DNA from: a bacterium
Lineage (GTDB): Bacteria > Planctomycetota > UBA11346
Length of the DNA stretch: 13,891 nt
Reading direction: 5' to 3'
Assembly: GCA_020049615.1 (NCBI GenBank)
Contig: JAIFKN010000309.1
Coordinates: forward strand, 1-13,891
The notes beneath the pieces were generated by a model. The model worked only from the letters and a program-made list of their open reading frames with translations. It did no database searches and was not told the origin of the DNA. Below are positions 1 through 6,001 of this stretch, piece by piece (position 1 is the stretch's first letter; every line of letters starts with the position of its first letter). The translations under genes and the position numbers were made by a program.

Positions 1-405
1 CTCGAGCAGAAGACCGGCGGCATCGTCCGCGCCTACATCAGCAACGTCTCGATGCCGGGCCAGTCGATCGTGCTCAAGGCCCTGCAGGACCCCGGCTTCC
101 GCGCCCAGCAGGCGCAGAAGGTGGCGCTGCTCAAGAGCCGCGCCGCGGTCACCGCGACCCACTGCCGCAAGCCCGAGTACGCCGACTGCTGGGACGTCTA
201 CCCGTTCAACTCCGGCTACTTCATGTGCCTGCGGGTGAAGGGCCCGACCGCCGAGGCGGTGCGCCAGGAGCTGCTGGCCAAGCACGGCGTCGGCACCATC
301 GCCCTCGGCCAGACCGAGCTGCGCGTGGCGTTCAGCTGCCTGACCGAGGCGCAGATCCCCGAGGTATTCAACCGCATCGCGCAGGCGATCCGCTCGCTGC
401 GCTGA
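1..405 (+). CDS. Class I/II (PLP-dependent) aminotransferase, 3' end only
   Basis: The reading frame is open from base 1 and stops with TGA at 403-405, so only the last 134 residues of the protein are present. The visible part looks like the C-terminal small domain of a fold-type I aminotransferase: a helix-rich stretch, then 'YPFNSGYFMCLRV', a helix predicted to cap the domain, and 'TELRVAFSCL'. In this family the Arg in the last motif normally binds the substrate alpha-carboxylate. The PLP-binding lysine and the cofactor domain lie outside the window, so substrate specificity cannot be judged. An internal ATG at 52 exists, but coding continues upstream of it without a break, so it is not the start. 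The gene converges with the dehydrogenase gene on the other strand, the two stops being 14 bases apart. The family call is fairly safe; an exact enzyme name would be a guess. Confidence 0.82.
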   Translation, partial: LEQKTGGIVRAYISNVSMPGQSIVLKALQDPGFRAQQAQKVALLKSRAAVTATHCRKPEYADCWDVYPFNSGYFMCLRVKGPTAEAVRQELLAKHGVGTIALGQTELRVAFSCLTEAQIPEVFNRIAQAIRSLR

Positions 406-419
406 CGTCCTGAGGAGCG

Positions 420-1214
420 CTATCGACGGTGTCCGGCCATGATGCGGTCGGCCAGGCCGGGGCACATGACGGCGAACAGCAGCAGCCAGCGTGCGGAGCG
501 GTGCGGCCAGACCTCCGGACGGGGGCGGCTGATGGCGTCGGCCATGCGCCGGGCCACCTGTTGCGGAGCCTGGGTCGGGGCCCAGCCCGTGAACTCCATG
601 GGGCGGCCGCTGGCGCGGGCGCAGGAATCGAAGAATTCCGTCGTCGTGCGCACCGGATGCACGGTGGTGACGGCGATGCGATCGGGGGCGAGCTCGACCC
701 GGGCCGCTTCGGCCAGCGACAGCTGGGCCGCCTTGGTCGCGCTGTAGGCAGCGGTGTCGGGGGCGGCGCGCCGGGCCAACGATGATGACACGATCATGAT
801 CTGGCCACGCCAGCCGTCGCGTTCCTCCTGGGCGCGCAGCAGCGGCACGGCGGCGCGCAGGCCTGCCGCGGTGCCGAGCAGATTGACGCGCAGGATGGCC
901 AGCCAGTCCTCGTCGCTGGTCGCCTCCGCCAAGCGGGCGAGGCCGTACCCGGCGTTCAGCACCACCGCATCGAGCCGGCCGAGCCGGGCATGCGCTTGCC
1001 GGATCACCCCGGCGGCGGCAGCCGGGTCGCCCTGGTCGGCGGGCAGGACCAGGGCCCCGCCGCAGGTGCGCGAGACCTCGGCGAGGCGGTCGGCACGGCG
1101 GGCGGTCAGCGCCAGACGGGCGCCGCGCCGATGCAGTTCGTGCGCCAGGGCGGCGCCGATGCCGGCCGAGGCGCCGGTGATGAGGACGGACATGCCGGCG
1201 ATGCGTCGGGCCAT
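420..1214 (-). CDS. Short-chain dehydrogenase/reductase (SDR family)
   Basis: The 264-aa product is a classical NAD(P)(H)-dependent oxidoreductase of the SDR superfamily, probably cytosolic or membrane-associated. The Rossmann motif TGASAGIG is at residues 13-20, the NAG motif at 87-89, the structural Asn at 111, the catalytic Ser in 'IVSSS' at 143-145, and the YxxxK motif YSATK at 157-161 (Tyr157, Lys161). The usual 'PG' after the active site is replaced by 'HPVRT' at 186-190. The last 30 residues include a hydrophobic stretch (about 243-259, 'WLLLFAVMCPGLADR'), which in some SDRs packs against a membrane or substrate channel. The ATG at 1214 gives a standard N-terminus; an in-frame ATG at 1193 (residue 8) would also keep the Rossmann motif. 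Neither start has a clear Shine-Dalgarno sequence. It is divergent from the LysR gene with 62 bp between starts, so that regulator may control it. The substrate is unknown. Confidence 0.9.
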   Translation of the reverse strand: MARRIAGMSVLITGASAGIGAALAHELHRRGARLALTARRADRLAEVSRTCGGALVLPADQGDPAAAAGVIRQAHARLGRLDAVVLNAGYGLARLAEATSDEDWLAILRVNLLGTAAGLRAAVPLLRAQEERDGWRGQIMIVSSSLARRAAPDTAAYSATKAAQLSLAEAARVELAPDRIAVTTVHPVRTTTEFFDSCARASGRPMEFTGWAPTQAPQQVARRMADAISRPRPEVWPHRSARWLLLFAVMCPGLADRIMAGHRR

Positions 1215-1276
1215 GGCTGCAGCATGCTTGCCAGCGGCCGGCTTCCATTCCCGCCTCGCGGCCTTCTGCTGCCGCC

Positions 1277-2158
1277 GTGCCGCAGCTACCGGACCTCCCG
1301 CCGCATGCCCTCGCCTCGCTCGTCGCCGTCGCCGACACCGGCTCGGTCAGCGCGGCGGCGCGCTCGCGCGGCATGACCCAGCCGACCCTGTCGCGCCAGA
1401 TCCAGGACCTCGAACGCACGGTCGGGGCCAAGCTGCTCGAACGCTCCAGCACGGGGGCCCGCCTGACCCCGGCCGGCGAGACCCTGGCGCAGGGCGCGCG
1501 CGAGGTCATCAGCCAGCTCAATGCCCTGGCGGCGCGGGTACGTGCCGCCGGCGATGAGGTCGGTGGCGAGGTCCGGCTGGGCTGCATCGACTCGATCGGC
1601 ATCTATGTGCTGCCGCAGATCCTGCCCGGCTTCGTCCAGGCCAACCCGCGGGTGCGCGTGACCGTGGTGTGTCAAAGCAGTCCGCAGCTCATGGACATGC
1701 TGCTGGCCGGCGAGCTGGATGCCGCGGTCGGCACCACCGAGCATCCCGGGCTGCGTTGCGAACGCCTGTACCAGAACCCGCTGGTCCTGGTGCACCCGCA
1801 CGAGTTGCCTGCCACCGAGGTGCCATCGACCCTGGCCGCCCTGGCGCAGCGGCCGGTGATCACCTTCGCCAGCGGCCTGACCGTCCGCCGGCTGCTCGAC
1901 GAAGCCTTCGCCCGCGGCGGACTGCGGTTCGAACCGGTGATGGAGCTGGCCAATGTCGAGGTGATCAAGGCGATGGTGCGTTCGGGGCTCGGGCTCGGCG
2001 TCATTCCCGACGGCTGCCTGCCGCATGGCGAGCTGGCTGCGCGCCCGATCCCGGAGTGCTCGGTCTCCCGGGTGATCCGCCTGATGCTGCCGATGCGCGA
2101 AGCGCCCGGCGCGGCGCAGCGGCTGATCGAGCGCCTGCGGACGCTCAGGCGGATCTAG
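1277..2158 (+). CDS. LysR-type transcriptional regulator
   Basis: The 293-aa product has the usual length and layout of LysR-type regulators. An N-terminal winged helix-turn-helix covers about residues 10-68, with 'SVSAAARSRGMTQPTLSRQI' at 23-42 as the DNA-contacting core. It is followed by a linker helix (about 69-95) and a periplasmic-binding-protein-like effector domain (about 97-290, beginning 'GEVRLGCID'). The effector-domain signatures 'LLAGELDAAVG' (142-152) and 'VRSGLGLGVIP' (234-244) are typical of the family. The start is a GTG at 1277; the next in-frame ATG is residue 33, inside the HTH, so it cannot be used. No good Shine-Dalgarno precedes it. Members often activate a divergently transcribed neighbour in response to a small ligand and repress themselves; here that neighbour is the SDR gene. 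The ligand cannot be told from the sequence, and no convincing T-N11-A operator was found in the 62-bp gap. Confidence 0.93.
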   Translation: MPQLPDLPPHALASLVAVADTGSVSAAARSRGMTQPTLSRQIQDLERTVGAKLLERSSTGARLTPAGETLAQGAREVISQLNALAARVRAAGDEVGGEVRLGCIDSIGIYVLPQILPGFVQANPRVRVTVVCQSSPQLMDMLLAGELDAAVGTTEHPGLRCERLYQNPLVLVHPHELPATEVPSTLAALAQRPVITFASGLTVRRLLDEAFARGGLRFEPVMELANVEVIKAMVRSGLGLGVIPDGCLPHGELAARPIPECSVSRVIRLMLPMREAPGAAQRLIERLRTLRRI

Positions 2159-2168
2159 TATCCTCGTC

Positions 2169-2262
2169 AGGTCACGGAGAGACGCAGTTAGGCGGAGTCG
2201 AAGCAGGGATCCGCGCATCCTCCGTCTCCACTCTCCGTGCCCTCCGTCGCTCCGCGGGTTCG
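2169..2262. repeat. Inverted/tandem CTCCGT-ACGGAG intergenic element, possible bidirectional terminator
   Basis: Between the convergent LysR and PTPS genes lies a perfect 9-bp inverted repeat, CACGGAGAG at 2173-2181 and CTCTCCGTG at 2231-2239. Inside it a second pair (GCGGAG near 2192-2197 against CTCCGT at 2220-2225) and an inner GGAT...ATCC could extend the fold. The right arm carries four CTCCG units (2220, 2233, 2242, 2250) with spacings of 13, 9 and 8 bases. The fold could act as a transcription terminator for both genes, although there is no T-run, or the stretch may be a decayed copy of a dispersed intergenic repeat. The 120-bp gap shows no coding potential. Confidence 0.5.
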
Positions 2263-2278
2263 GAACCTTTGCCGTCCC

Positions 2279-2776
2279 TCAGGCCTGGCCGTCGGTCACG
2301 AAGACCCCGTCCTGGCCATCCGTCTCGCTGATGCGCACCCGCAGCGTGCGCACGCGGATGTGGCCGAAGCGCTCGCGCAGGCGGGCCAGCAGGGTGCGGC
2401 CGAACCAGGCGGCGAAGTACTCGGCCGAGGTGTTGCCGATCGGCAGCACCAGCACCTCGTCGCTGGGCGCGAGATACCGAGCCTGGCGGTAGACCACCTC
2501 GGTGTGCCCGTCGGGGCGGTGGGTGATCTTCAGCTCGGGATGGTGGGCGGGGACGATCCAGTGCTCGTCGAGTTCGTCGCACAGCGCGCGCACCACCGGC
2601 TTGACCTCCTTGAAGTCGATGACCAGGCCGTGCCCGTCGAGGTCGCCATCGATCTCGCAGCGCACACGGTAGTTGTGGCCGTGCAACCGCTCCTTCGAGC
2701 CGTCAGGGAAGATCAGGAAATGGGCGCAGGAGAACTTGAGGTACTCCTTCTCCAGCAGGATCGACCAGCGTTCCAT
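2279..2776 (-). CDS. 6-pyruvoyltetrahydropterin synthase / QueD family protein (atypical active site)
   Basis: The 165-aa product belongs to COG0720 (PTPS/QueD), zinc-dependent enzymes that rework the side chain of 7,8-dihydroneopterin triphosphate. The three zinc ligands are visible: His19 in 'FSCAHF' and His32 and His34 in 'RLHGHNY'. 'LPIGNTSAE' at 111-119 and Glu151 in 'RISETDG' match the family's C-terminal pterin-binding half. The cysteine that QueD carries four residues before the HGH motif is Lys28 here, with Glu29 next to it (KERLHGH). The catalytic Asp-His pair reads Asp70-Glu71-His72. This resembles the xExxHGH pattern of PTPS-III-type enzymes, which make 6-hydroxymethyl-dihydropterin for folate, more than true QueD; assigning that reaction is an inference, so I give no symbol. 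The frame is open far upstream, but homology begins at 'MERWSILLEKEYLKFS', so the ATG at 2776 is chosen. The gene is divergent from the methyltransferase gene. Confidence 0.87.
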   Translation of the reverse strand: MERWSILLEKEYLKFSCAHFLIFPDGSKERLHGHNYRVRCEIDGDLDGHGLVIDFKEVKPVVRALCDELDEHWIVPAHHPELKITHRPDGHTEVVYRQARYLAPSDEVLVLPIGNTSAEYFAAWFGRTLLARLRERFGHIRVRTLRVRISETDGQDGVFVTDGQA

Positions 2777-2845
2777 GCCCGGGATGATGACGAGCGGCCC
2801 GGCTTTCCAACTTGATTGGCCCCGACCCGGACATGCAGTGGCGGC

Positions 2846-3541
2846 GTGAACGCACTGCCCGCCGGCTCCAAGGACGTCCAGGCCATGTTCGGCCGCATCG
2901 CCGGCAGATACGACCTGCTCAACCGCGTGCTGTCGGCCCGCCTCGACCTGCGCTGGCGCCGCATCGCCATTGGCATGCTGCCGGAGGGGCGCGGCGAGGC
3001 GCTCGACCTCGCCTGCGGCACCTTCGATCTCGGTTTGGCCGCGTTGCGCCAAGGCCGGGCGGCGCGCGTCCATGGCTGCGACTTCAGCGTGCCGATGCTC
3101 GCCGCGGGGACGGCCAAGCGCCGCGGCCTGGCGCTGTCCGCCGCGGCCGGCGATGCCCTGCGCCTGCCCTATGCCGATGCCGCCTTCGACGTCGCCATGG
3201 TCGCTTACGGCTGGCGCAACTTCGGCGATCCGCTGAGCAGCGCGAGGGAGCTGCGCCGCGTGCTGCGACCGGGTGGGCACCTGCTGATCCTCGAGTTCTT
3301 CCGTCCGGTGCGCTGGTTCCCCAAGGCTTTCTACGCCACCTTCGGTCGCGGCGTGTTCCCGCTTGCCGGTTCGCTGCTGGCGGGGGACCGCACCGCGTAC
3401 CGTTACCTGCACGACTCGGTGCAGGGATTCGTCTCGACCGCCGAGGCGGACATCCACCTCGCCGGCGCCGGCTTCACCACGCCGCGTTGGCGTTCGTTCA
3501 GCGGGGGTGTTTCGCATGCAGTGTTGGTTAAGGCGGAATGA
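2846..3541 (+). CDS. UbiE/MenG-type quinone biosynthesis C-methyltransferase
   Basis: The 231-aa product looks like demethylmenaquinone / 2-methoxy-6-polyprenyl-benzoquinol methylase, which transfers a methyl group from S-adenosylmethionine to a quinone ring at the inner membrane. Family marks in order: 'SKDVQAMFGRIAGRYDLLNR' at 8-27, SAM motif I 'LDLACGTFDL' at 53-62, the acidic residue Asp79, 'YGWRNFGD' at 121-128 (family GxRN), 'PGGHLLILEFFRP' at 132-144 (family LEFSKP) and 'YRYLHDSV' at 175-182. In motif I the third glycine of the usual CGTGD or GGTGD is Phe60, an odd substitution next to the cofactor. The GTG at 2846 fits the family's usual N-terminus; an in-frame TTG at 2816 would add ten residues unlike the family. 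Neither has an obvious ribosome site. With no neighbouring quinone genes, ubiE and menG cannot be distinguished; a UbiE-like methylase for another substrate is possible. Confidence 0.85.
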   Translation: MNALPAGSKDVQAMFGRIAGRYDLLNRVLSARLDLRWRRIAIGMLPEGRGEALDLACGTFDLGLAALRQGRAARVHGCDFSVPMLAAGTAKRRGLALSAAAGDALRLPYADAAFDVAMVAYGWRNFGDPLSSARELRRVLRPGGHLLILEFFRPVRWFPKAFYATFGRGVFPLAGSLLAGDRTAYRYLHDSVQGFVSTAEADIHLAGAGFTTPRWRSFSGGVSHAVLVKAE

Positions 3542-3625
3542 AACTGGTAACACCATCACGTTGACTGGCGATGCAGAATTTGCCGGGTGACAACCAGGCG
3601 CCTCTGGCAGACTAGACGTCCACAT

Positions 3626-3631
3626 GGAGAG
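3626..3631 (+). promoter_or_regulatory. Ribosome binding site for the small ORF
   Basis: GGAGAG lies seven bases before the ATG at 3639. It is one of the better Shine-Dalgarno matches in the window and favours that ATG over the in-frame ATG at 3624, which it would fall inside. Confidence 0.4.
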
Positions 3632-3638
3632 CAGCGTC

Positions 3639-3788
3639 ATGTCCACGCGCGCGTTGGAGCGACCGACCCTGGCGGCGACCATGGTGCAGGCCGTACAGGA
3701 CCACGGGAAGGTGCGCCGTCACCGCCGCAAGTGCAGGACGCAGCGGTTGGAGCGGACCCTCGCTGCGCTGGCTTCAGACCGGAGTTGA
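3639..3788 (+). CDS. Possible small basic protein, 49 aa, unknown function
   Basis: This short frame is easy to overlook. It runs from ATG 3639 to TGA 3786-3788, has a GGAGAG site seven bases upstream, and nearly all its codons end in G or C like the real genes around it. The product is strongly basic in its middle ('KVRRHRRKCRTQR', residues 24-36) with an alanine/leucine-rich helix after it ('LERTLAALA'). No signal peptide or membrane segment is seen. Its stop overlaps the last 15 bases of the converging Ig-repeat gene. I do not recognise a family; a small nucleic-acid-binding protein would fit the charge, but this is inference. A competing frame (3587-3865) is Arg/Gly/His-rich and looks like a shadow. 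If this ORF is not real, 3542-3773 is simply a 232-bp intergenic gap, AT-richer near 3541-3585, with no clear promoter. Confidence 0.4.
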   Translation: MSTRALERPTLAATMVQAVQDHGKVRRHRRKCRTQRLERTLAALASDRS

Positions 3789-5999
3789 GCGGCGCCGGCG
3801 CCGCAGTCCGGCGCCACAAGCGATCAGGAGCAGACCAGCGGCCCCGGCACCGCAGCCGCCGCTGACGTTGGAGACCGGCGCAGCGGGGGGAGGCGGCACC
3901 GGAGGCGTGATCGGCGGCACCGGCGCAGGATCGATGCGCAGCACGGTGGTGGTGCGGGTGGTCCCGGCACCATTGCGGGCGCTGAGCGCCAGCAGCCAGG
4001 AACCGGCGGCGGTGGGCGTGCCGCCGAGTCCGCCGGTGGCGGGCACCACGGTCAGCCACGCCGGACCGCCGCTGATGGCGTATTCGATCGGACTCAGGCT
4101 GGCGGCCAGCGTCCCGGTGAAGGCAACGCCGACCGTTCCGACCAGTTCGCCGGGATCGCTGAACACCGGCGTGCCGGCCACCGCCGCCTCGACCACCAGC
4201 AGGCCGGACGTCTGTGCTGAACCGGAGGCGTTGGCGGCGGTCAGCGCGAGGGTGGCGTCGCCGGCCACCGTGGTCGCGCCGGTGACCAGTCCGGTGGCGT
4301 CGGTGCTCAGGCCGGAGGGCAGGCCGCCGACGGTCCAGGTCGCGACACCACCGATACCCAGTTGCAGCCGCACCGGCTGGCCGGCGCCGATCAGCCACGG
4401 CCCGGCGTCGCTGATCACCGGCGCCCCGGCGAGGGCGGCGAGGGCACGAACCGCGGCATGCGTCGGATTGCTGCCATCGGCGTCGCTGGCGCTGAGGAAG
4501 ATGTTGCTGACACCGGCTGCGGCGAGCCCGGTGATGCGGCCGGTGAATGGCGAGAGGGCGAGCCCGGCCGGCAGACCGCTCTCGGTCCAGGTGGTCACCG
4601 GCGCGTCGGCCGCGAGGGTGGCGGCGAAGCGCGAACCGGCGGTAGCGCGGAAGGCGACCGGCGCGACCGGCGCCGGCGCGGCGACCAGGCGGACCGCGGT
4701 CTGCAGCAGCAGGGTGGCGACGGCGGTGCCGCTGGCGTTGCTGGCGCTGAGCGTGACCGCCTGCAGCCCGGCGGCGGTCGGCGCGCCGGTGAGCAGGCCA
4801 TCGGCGTCGATGGAGAAATCGGCGCTGCCGGTGGCGGCATAGGATGTCGGTACGCCGGTCGCGATCACCGCGATGGCGGCTGGCGATCCGACGGTCAGCA
4901 CCGGCGGCACCAGGGTCGACAGCAGCGGCGCCCCGGCGGCGGCGGCGCGCACGCGCAGGGCGATGGTCGAGGACACCGGCAGGGCTGGCAGCACCGGGGT
5001 GGCGGTGATCACCGCGCTGACGTTGCCGGCGGCGGTCGGCGAACCGAGCAGCCGTCCGCTGGCGGCGTCGACGCTCAGGCCTGCAGGCAGGCCGCTGGCG
5101 CTCCAGGCGCCCACGGCGCTGGCGGTCGCCTTCCAGCCCAGGCCGGAGGACACGGTGCCCTCGACCACCGGCGGCGAGGCGGGCAGCGGATCGCCGGCGG
5201 TCGGCACGGCCACCGGGATGGCGAGCACGGTGGCGGCCGCGGCCCCGCCGATGCTGGCGGTCAGGCGCAGGTTGGCGCTCGCGGTGCCGGCTGCCGGGGT
5301 GCCGGTGAGCAGGCCGTCGCCGCCGTCGAGGCTGAGCCAGGCCGGCAGATCGGTGGCGGCGAAGGCGGTTGCGCCGGCCGCGGTGACGAAGGCGGCGAAA
5401 GGGGCTCCCTCGGCGGCGACCGGCTGCACCGGGACGGTGAACAGCGGGGCGCCCGGCTGCGCGGCGACCACCTCCAGCAGCAGCGTGGTCCAGGTGGCGC
5501 CGGTGTCGGCCGAGACCGTGATATTGTAGAGCCCGGGCGTGGCGGTGGTCCCGGTGAGCAGCCCGCCGGCGGACAGGGTCAGTCCGCCGGGCTGGCCGCT
5601 GGCGGCGAAGCCGGTGGCCACGGCGCTGGCGACGAGTTGCAGCGAGCACACCGATCCGTCGCTGACCGCCCAGGCGGCGGCATTGATCACCGAGGGACCG
5701 GCGGCGGCGGCGATGGTGACGGTGATGGTATCCGCATCGGAAGACGAACCATCGCTGGCGCTGATCGTAACCACGGTGACGCCGGCGGCGCTGGGCGTAC
5801 CGGTGATCCGGCCGGAGGCGGGGTCGAGCACCAGCCCGGCGGGCAGGCCGATGGCATCGTAGGTCAGAGGTGCGCCGCCGCTGGCGACGATCCCGGCTAC
5901 CAGCGGCACGCCGACCGTGCCTTGCAGGGTGGCCGGACCCCCGACCGCGACCGCGGCCGGCAACATGACTGCAAGCAGCAGCGCCAGCAGAGCGCGCAT
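3774..5999 (-). CDS. Exported Ig-repeat (He_PIG-type) protein with C-terminal Cys/TM/poly-Arg anchor
   Basis: The 741-aa product starts with a signal peptide ('MRALLALLLAVMLPAAVAVG'). Eight tandem domains of about 80-85 residues follow (near 20-97, 98-178, 182-265, 266-352, 355-437, 440-522, 523-606, 607-690). Each carries a version of the putative-Ig signature GLPAGL...D..SGRITGTPTAAG followed by a TLSASN-like strand. A proline-rich spacer (691-709) leads to 'SGGCGAGAAG', a short hydrophobic segment (719-732) and five arginines (733-737). The family is known for extracellular adhesive or structural stalks; the tail resembles the GC-transmembrane-RRR sorting signals called MYXO-CTERM. Surface attachment is therefore inferred. 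The open frame extends upstream to 6377, but the ATG at 5999 is chosen because it begins the signal peptide and overlaps the stop of the lipoprotein gene (TGATG). Composition is extremely Ala/Gly/Thr/Val-rich, with only three cysteines. No catalytic domain is seen; the ligand is unknown. Confidence 0.87.
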   Translation of the reverse strand: MRALLALLLAVMLPAAVAVGGPATLQGTVGVPLVAGIVASGGAPLTYDAIGLPAGLVLDPASGRITGTPSAAGVTVVTISASDGSSSDADTITVTIAAAAGPSVINAAAWAVSDGSVCSLQLVASAVATGFAASGQPGGLTLSAGGLLTGTTATPGLYNITVSADTGATWTTLLLEVVAAQPGAPLFTVPVQPVAAEGAPFAAFVTAAGATAFAATDLPAWLSLDGGDGLLTGTPAAGTASANLRLTASIGGAAAATVLAIPVAVPTAGDPLPASPPVVEGTVSSGLGWKATASAVGAWSASGLPAGLSVDAASGRLLGSPTAAGNVSAVITATPVLPALPVSSTIALRVRAAAAGAPLLSTLVPPVLTVGSPAAIAVIATGVPTSYAATGSADFSIDADGLLTGAPTAAGLQAVTLSASNASGTAVATLLLQTAVRLVAAPAPVAPVAFRATAGSRFAATLAADAPVTTWTESGLPAGLALSPFTGRITGLAAAGVSNIFLSASDADGSNPTHAAVRALAALAGAPVISDAGPWLIGAGQPVRLQLGIGGVATWTVGGLPSGLSTDATGLVTGATTVAGDATLALTAANASGSAQTSGLLVVEAAVAGTPVFSDPGELVGTVGVAFTGTLAASLSPIEYAISGGPAWLTVVPATGGLGGTPTAAGSWLLALSARNGAGTTRTTTVLRIDPAPVPPITPPVPPPPAAPVSNVSGGCGAGAAGLLLIACGAGLRRRRRSTPV
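3777..3860 (-). other. C-terminal surface-sorting-type tail of the Ig-repeat protein
   Basis: Codons 714-741 encode Gly-Gly-Cys, a small-residue and Leu-rich hydrophobic segment and then Arg-Arg-Arg-Arg-Arg-Ser-Thr-Pro-Val. The order Cys motif, membrane span, arginine cluster is the tripartite layout of MYXO-CTERM-like sorting signals, which are processed by a dedicated membrane protease. No such protease gene is in the window. Confidence 0.55.
3930..5942 (-). repeat. Eight diverged tandem Ig-like domain repeats
   Basis: The repeat core is read most clearly as GLPAGLVLDPASGRITGTP in unit 1, GLPAGLSVDAASGRLLGSP in unit 4 and GLPAGLALSPFTGRITG in unit 6. Units 2, 3, 5, 7 and 8 are more diverged (for example 'GQPGGLTLSAGGLLTGT' and 'GGPAWLTVVPATGGLGGTP'). 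The repeats are similar at protein level but not near-identical as DNA, so the array looks old and is not obviously prone to recombination. Confidence 0.8.
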
Positions 6000-6001
6000 C
6001 A
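5997..6001 (-). promoter_or_regulatory. TGATG stop/start overlap coupling two genes
   Basis: Read on the minus strand, the TGA of the lipoprotein gene shares its last base with the ATG of the Ig-repeat gene. A GGAG lies 12 bases before that ATG. Such overlaps usually couple translation of the second gene to the first, so the two proteins are probably made together. Confidence 0.7.

Noticed and set aside
3561..3610. TTGACT near 3561 as a -35 promoter element
   Set aside because: No reasonable -10 hexamer lies 16-18 bases downstream, so this is likely chance in a slightly AT-richer patch.
2777..3682. Long upstream extension of the PTPS frame on the minus strand
   Set aside because: It overlaps the methyltransferase gene antisense and does not resemble the PTPS family; family similarity begins at the ATG at 2776.
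3587..3865. 92-codon plus-strand frame after the methyltransferase gene
   Set aside because: It is Arg/Gly/His-rich, has no ribosome site and overlaps the better-supported small ORF and the end of the Ig-repeat gene.
3637..5649. 670-codon minus-strand Arg-rich frame over the Ig-repeat gene
   Set aside because: It is an out-of-frame reading of the same strand, with low-complexity Arg/Ala/Gly content and no domains.
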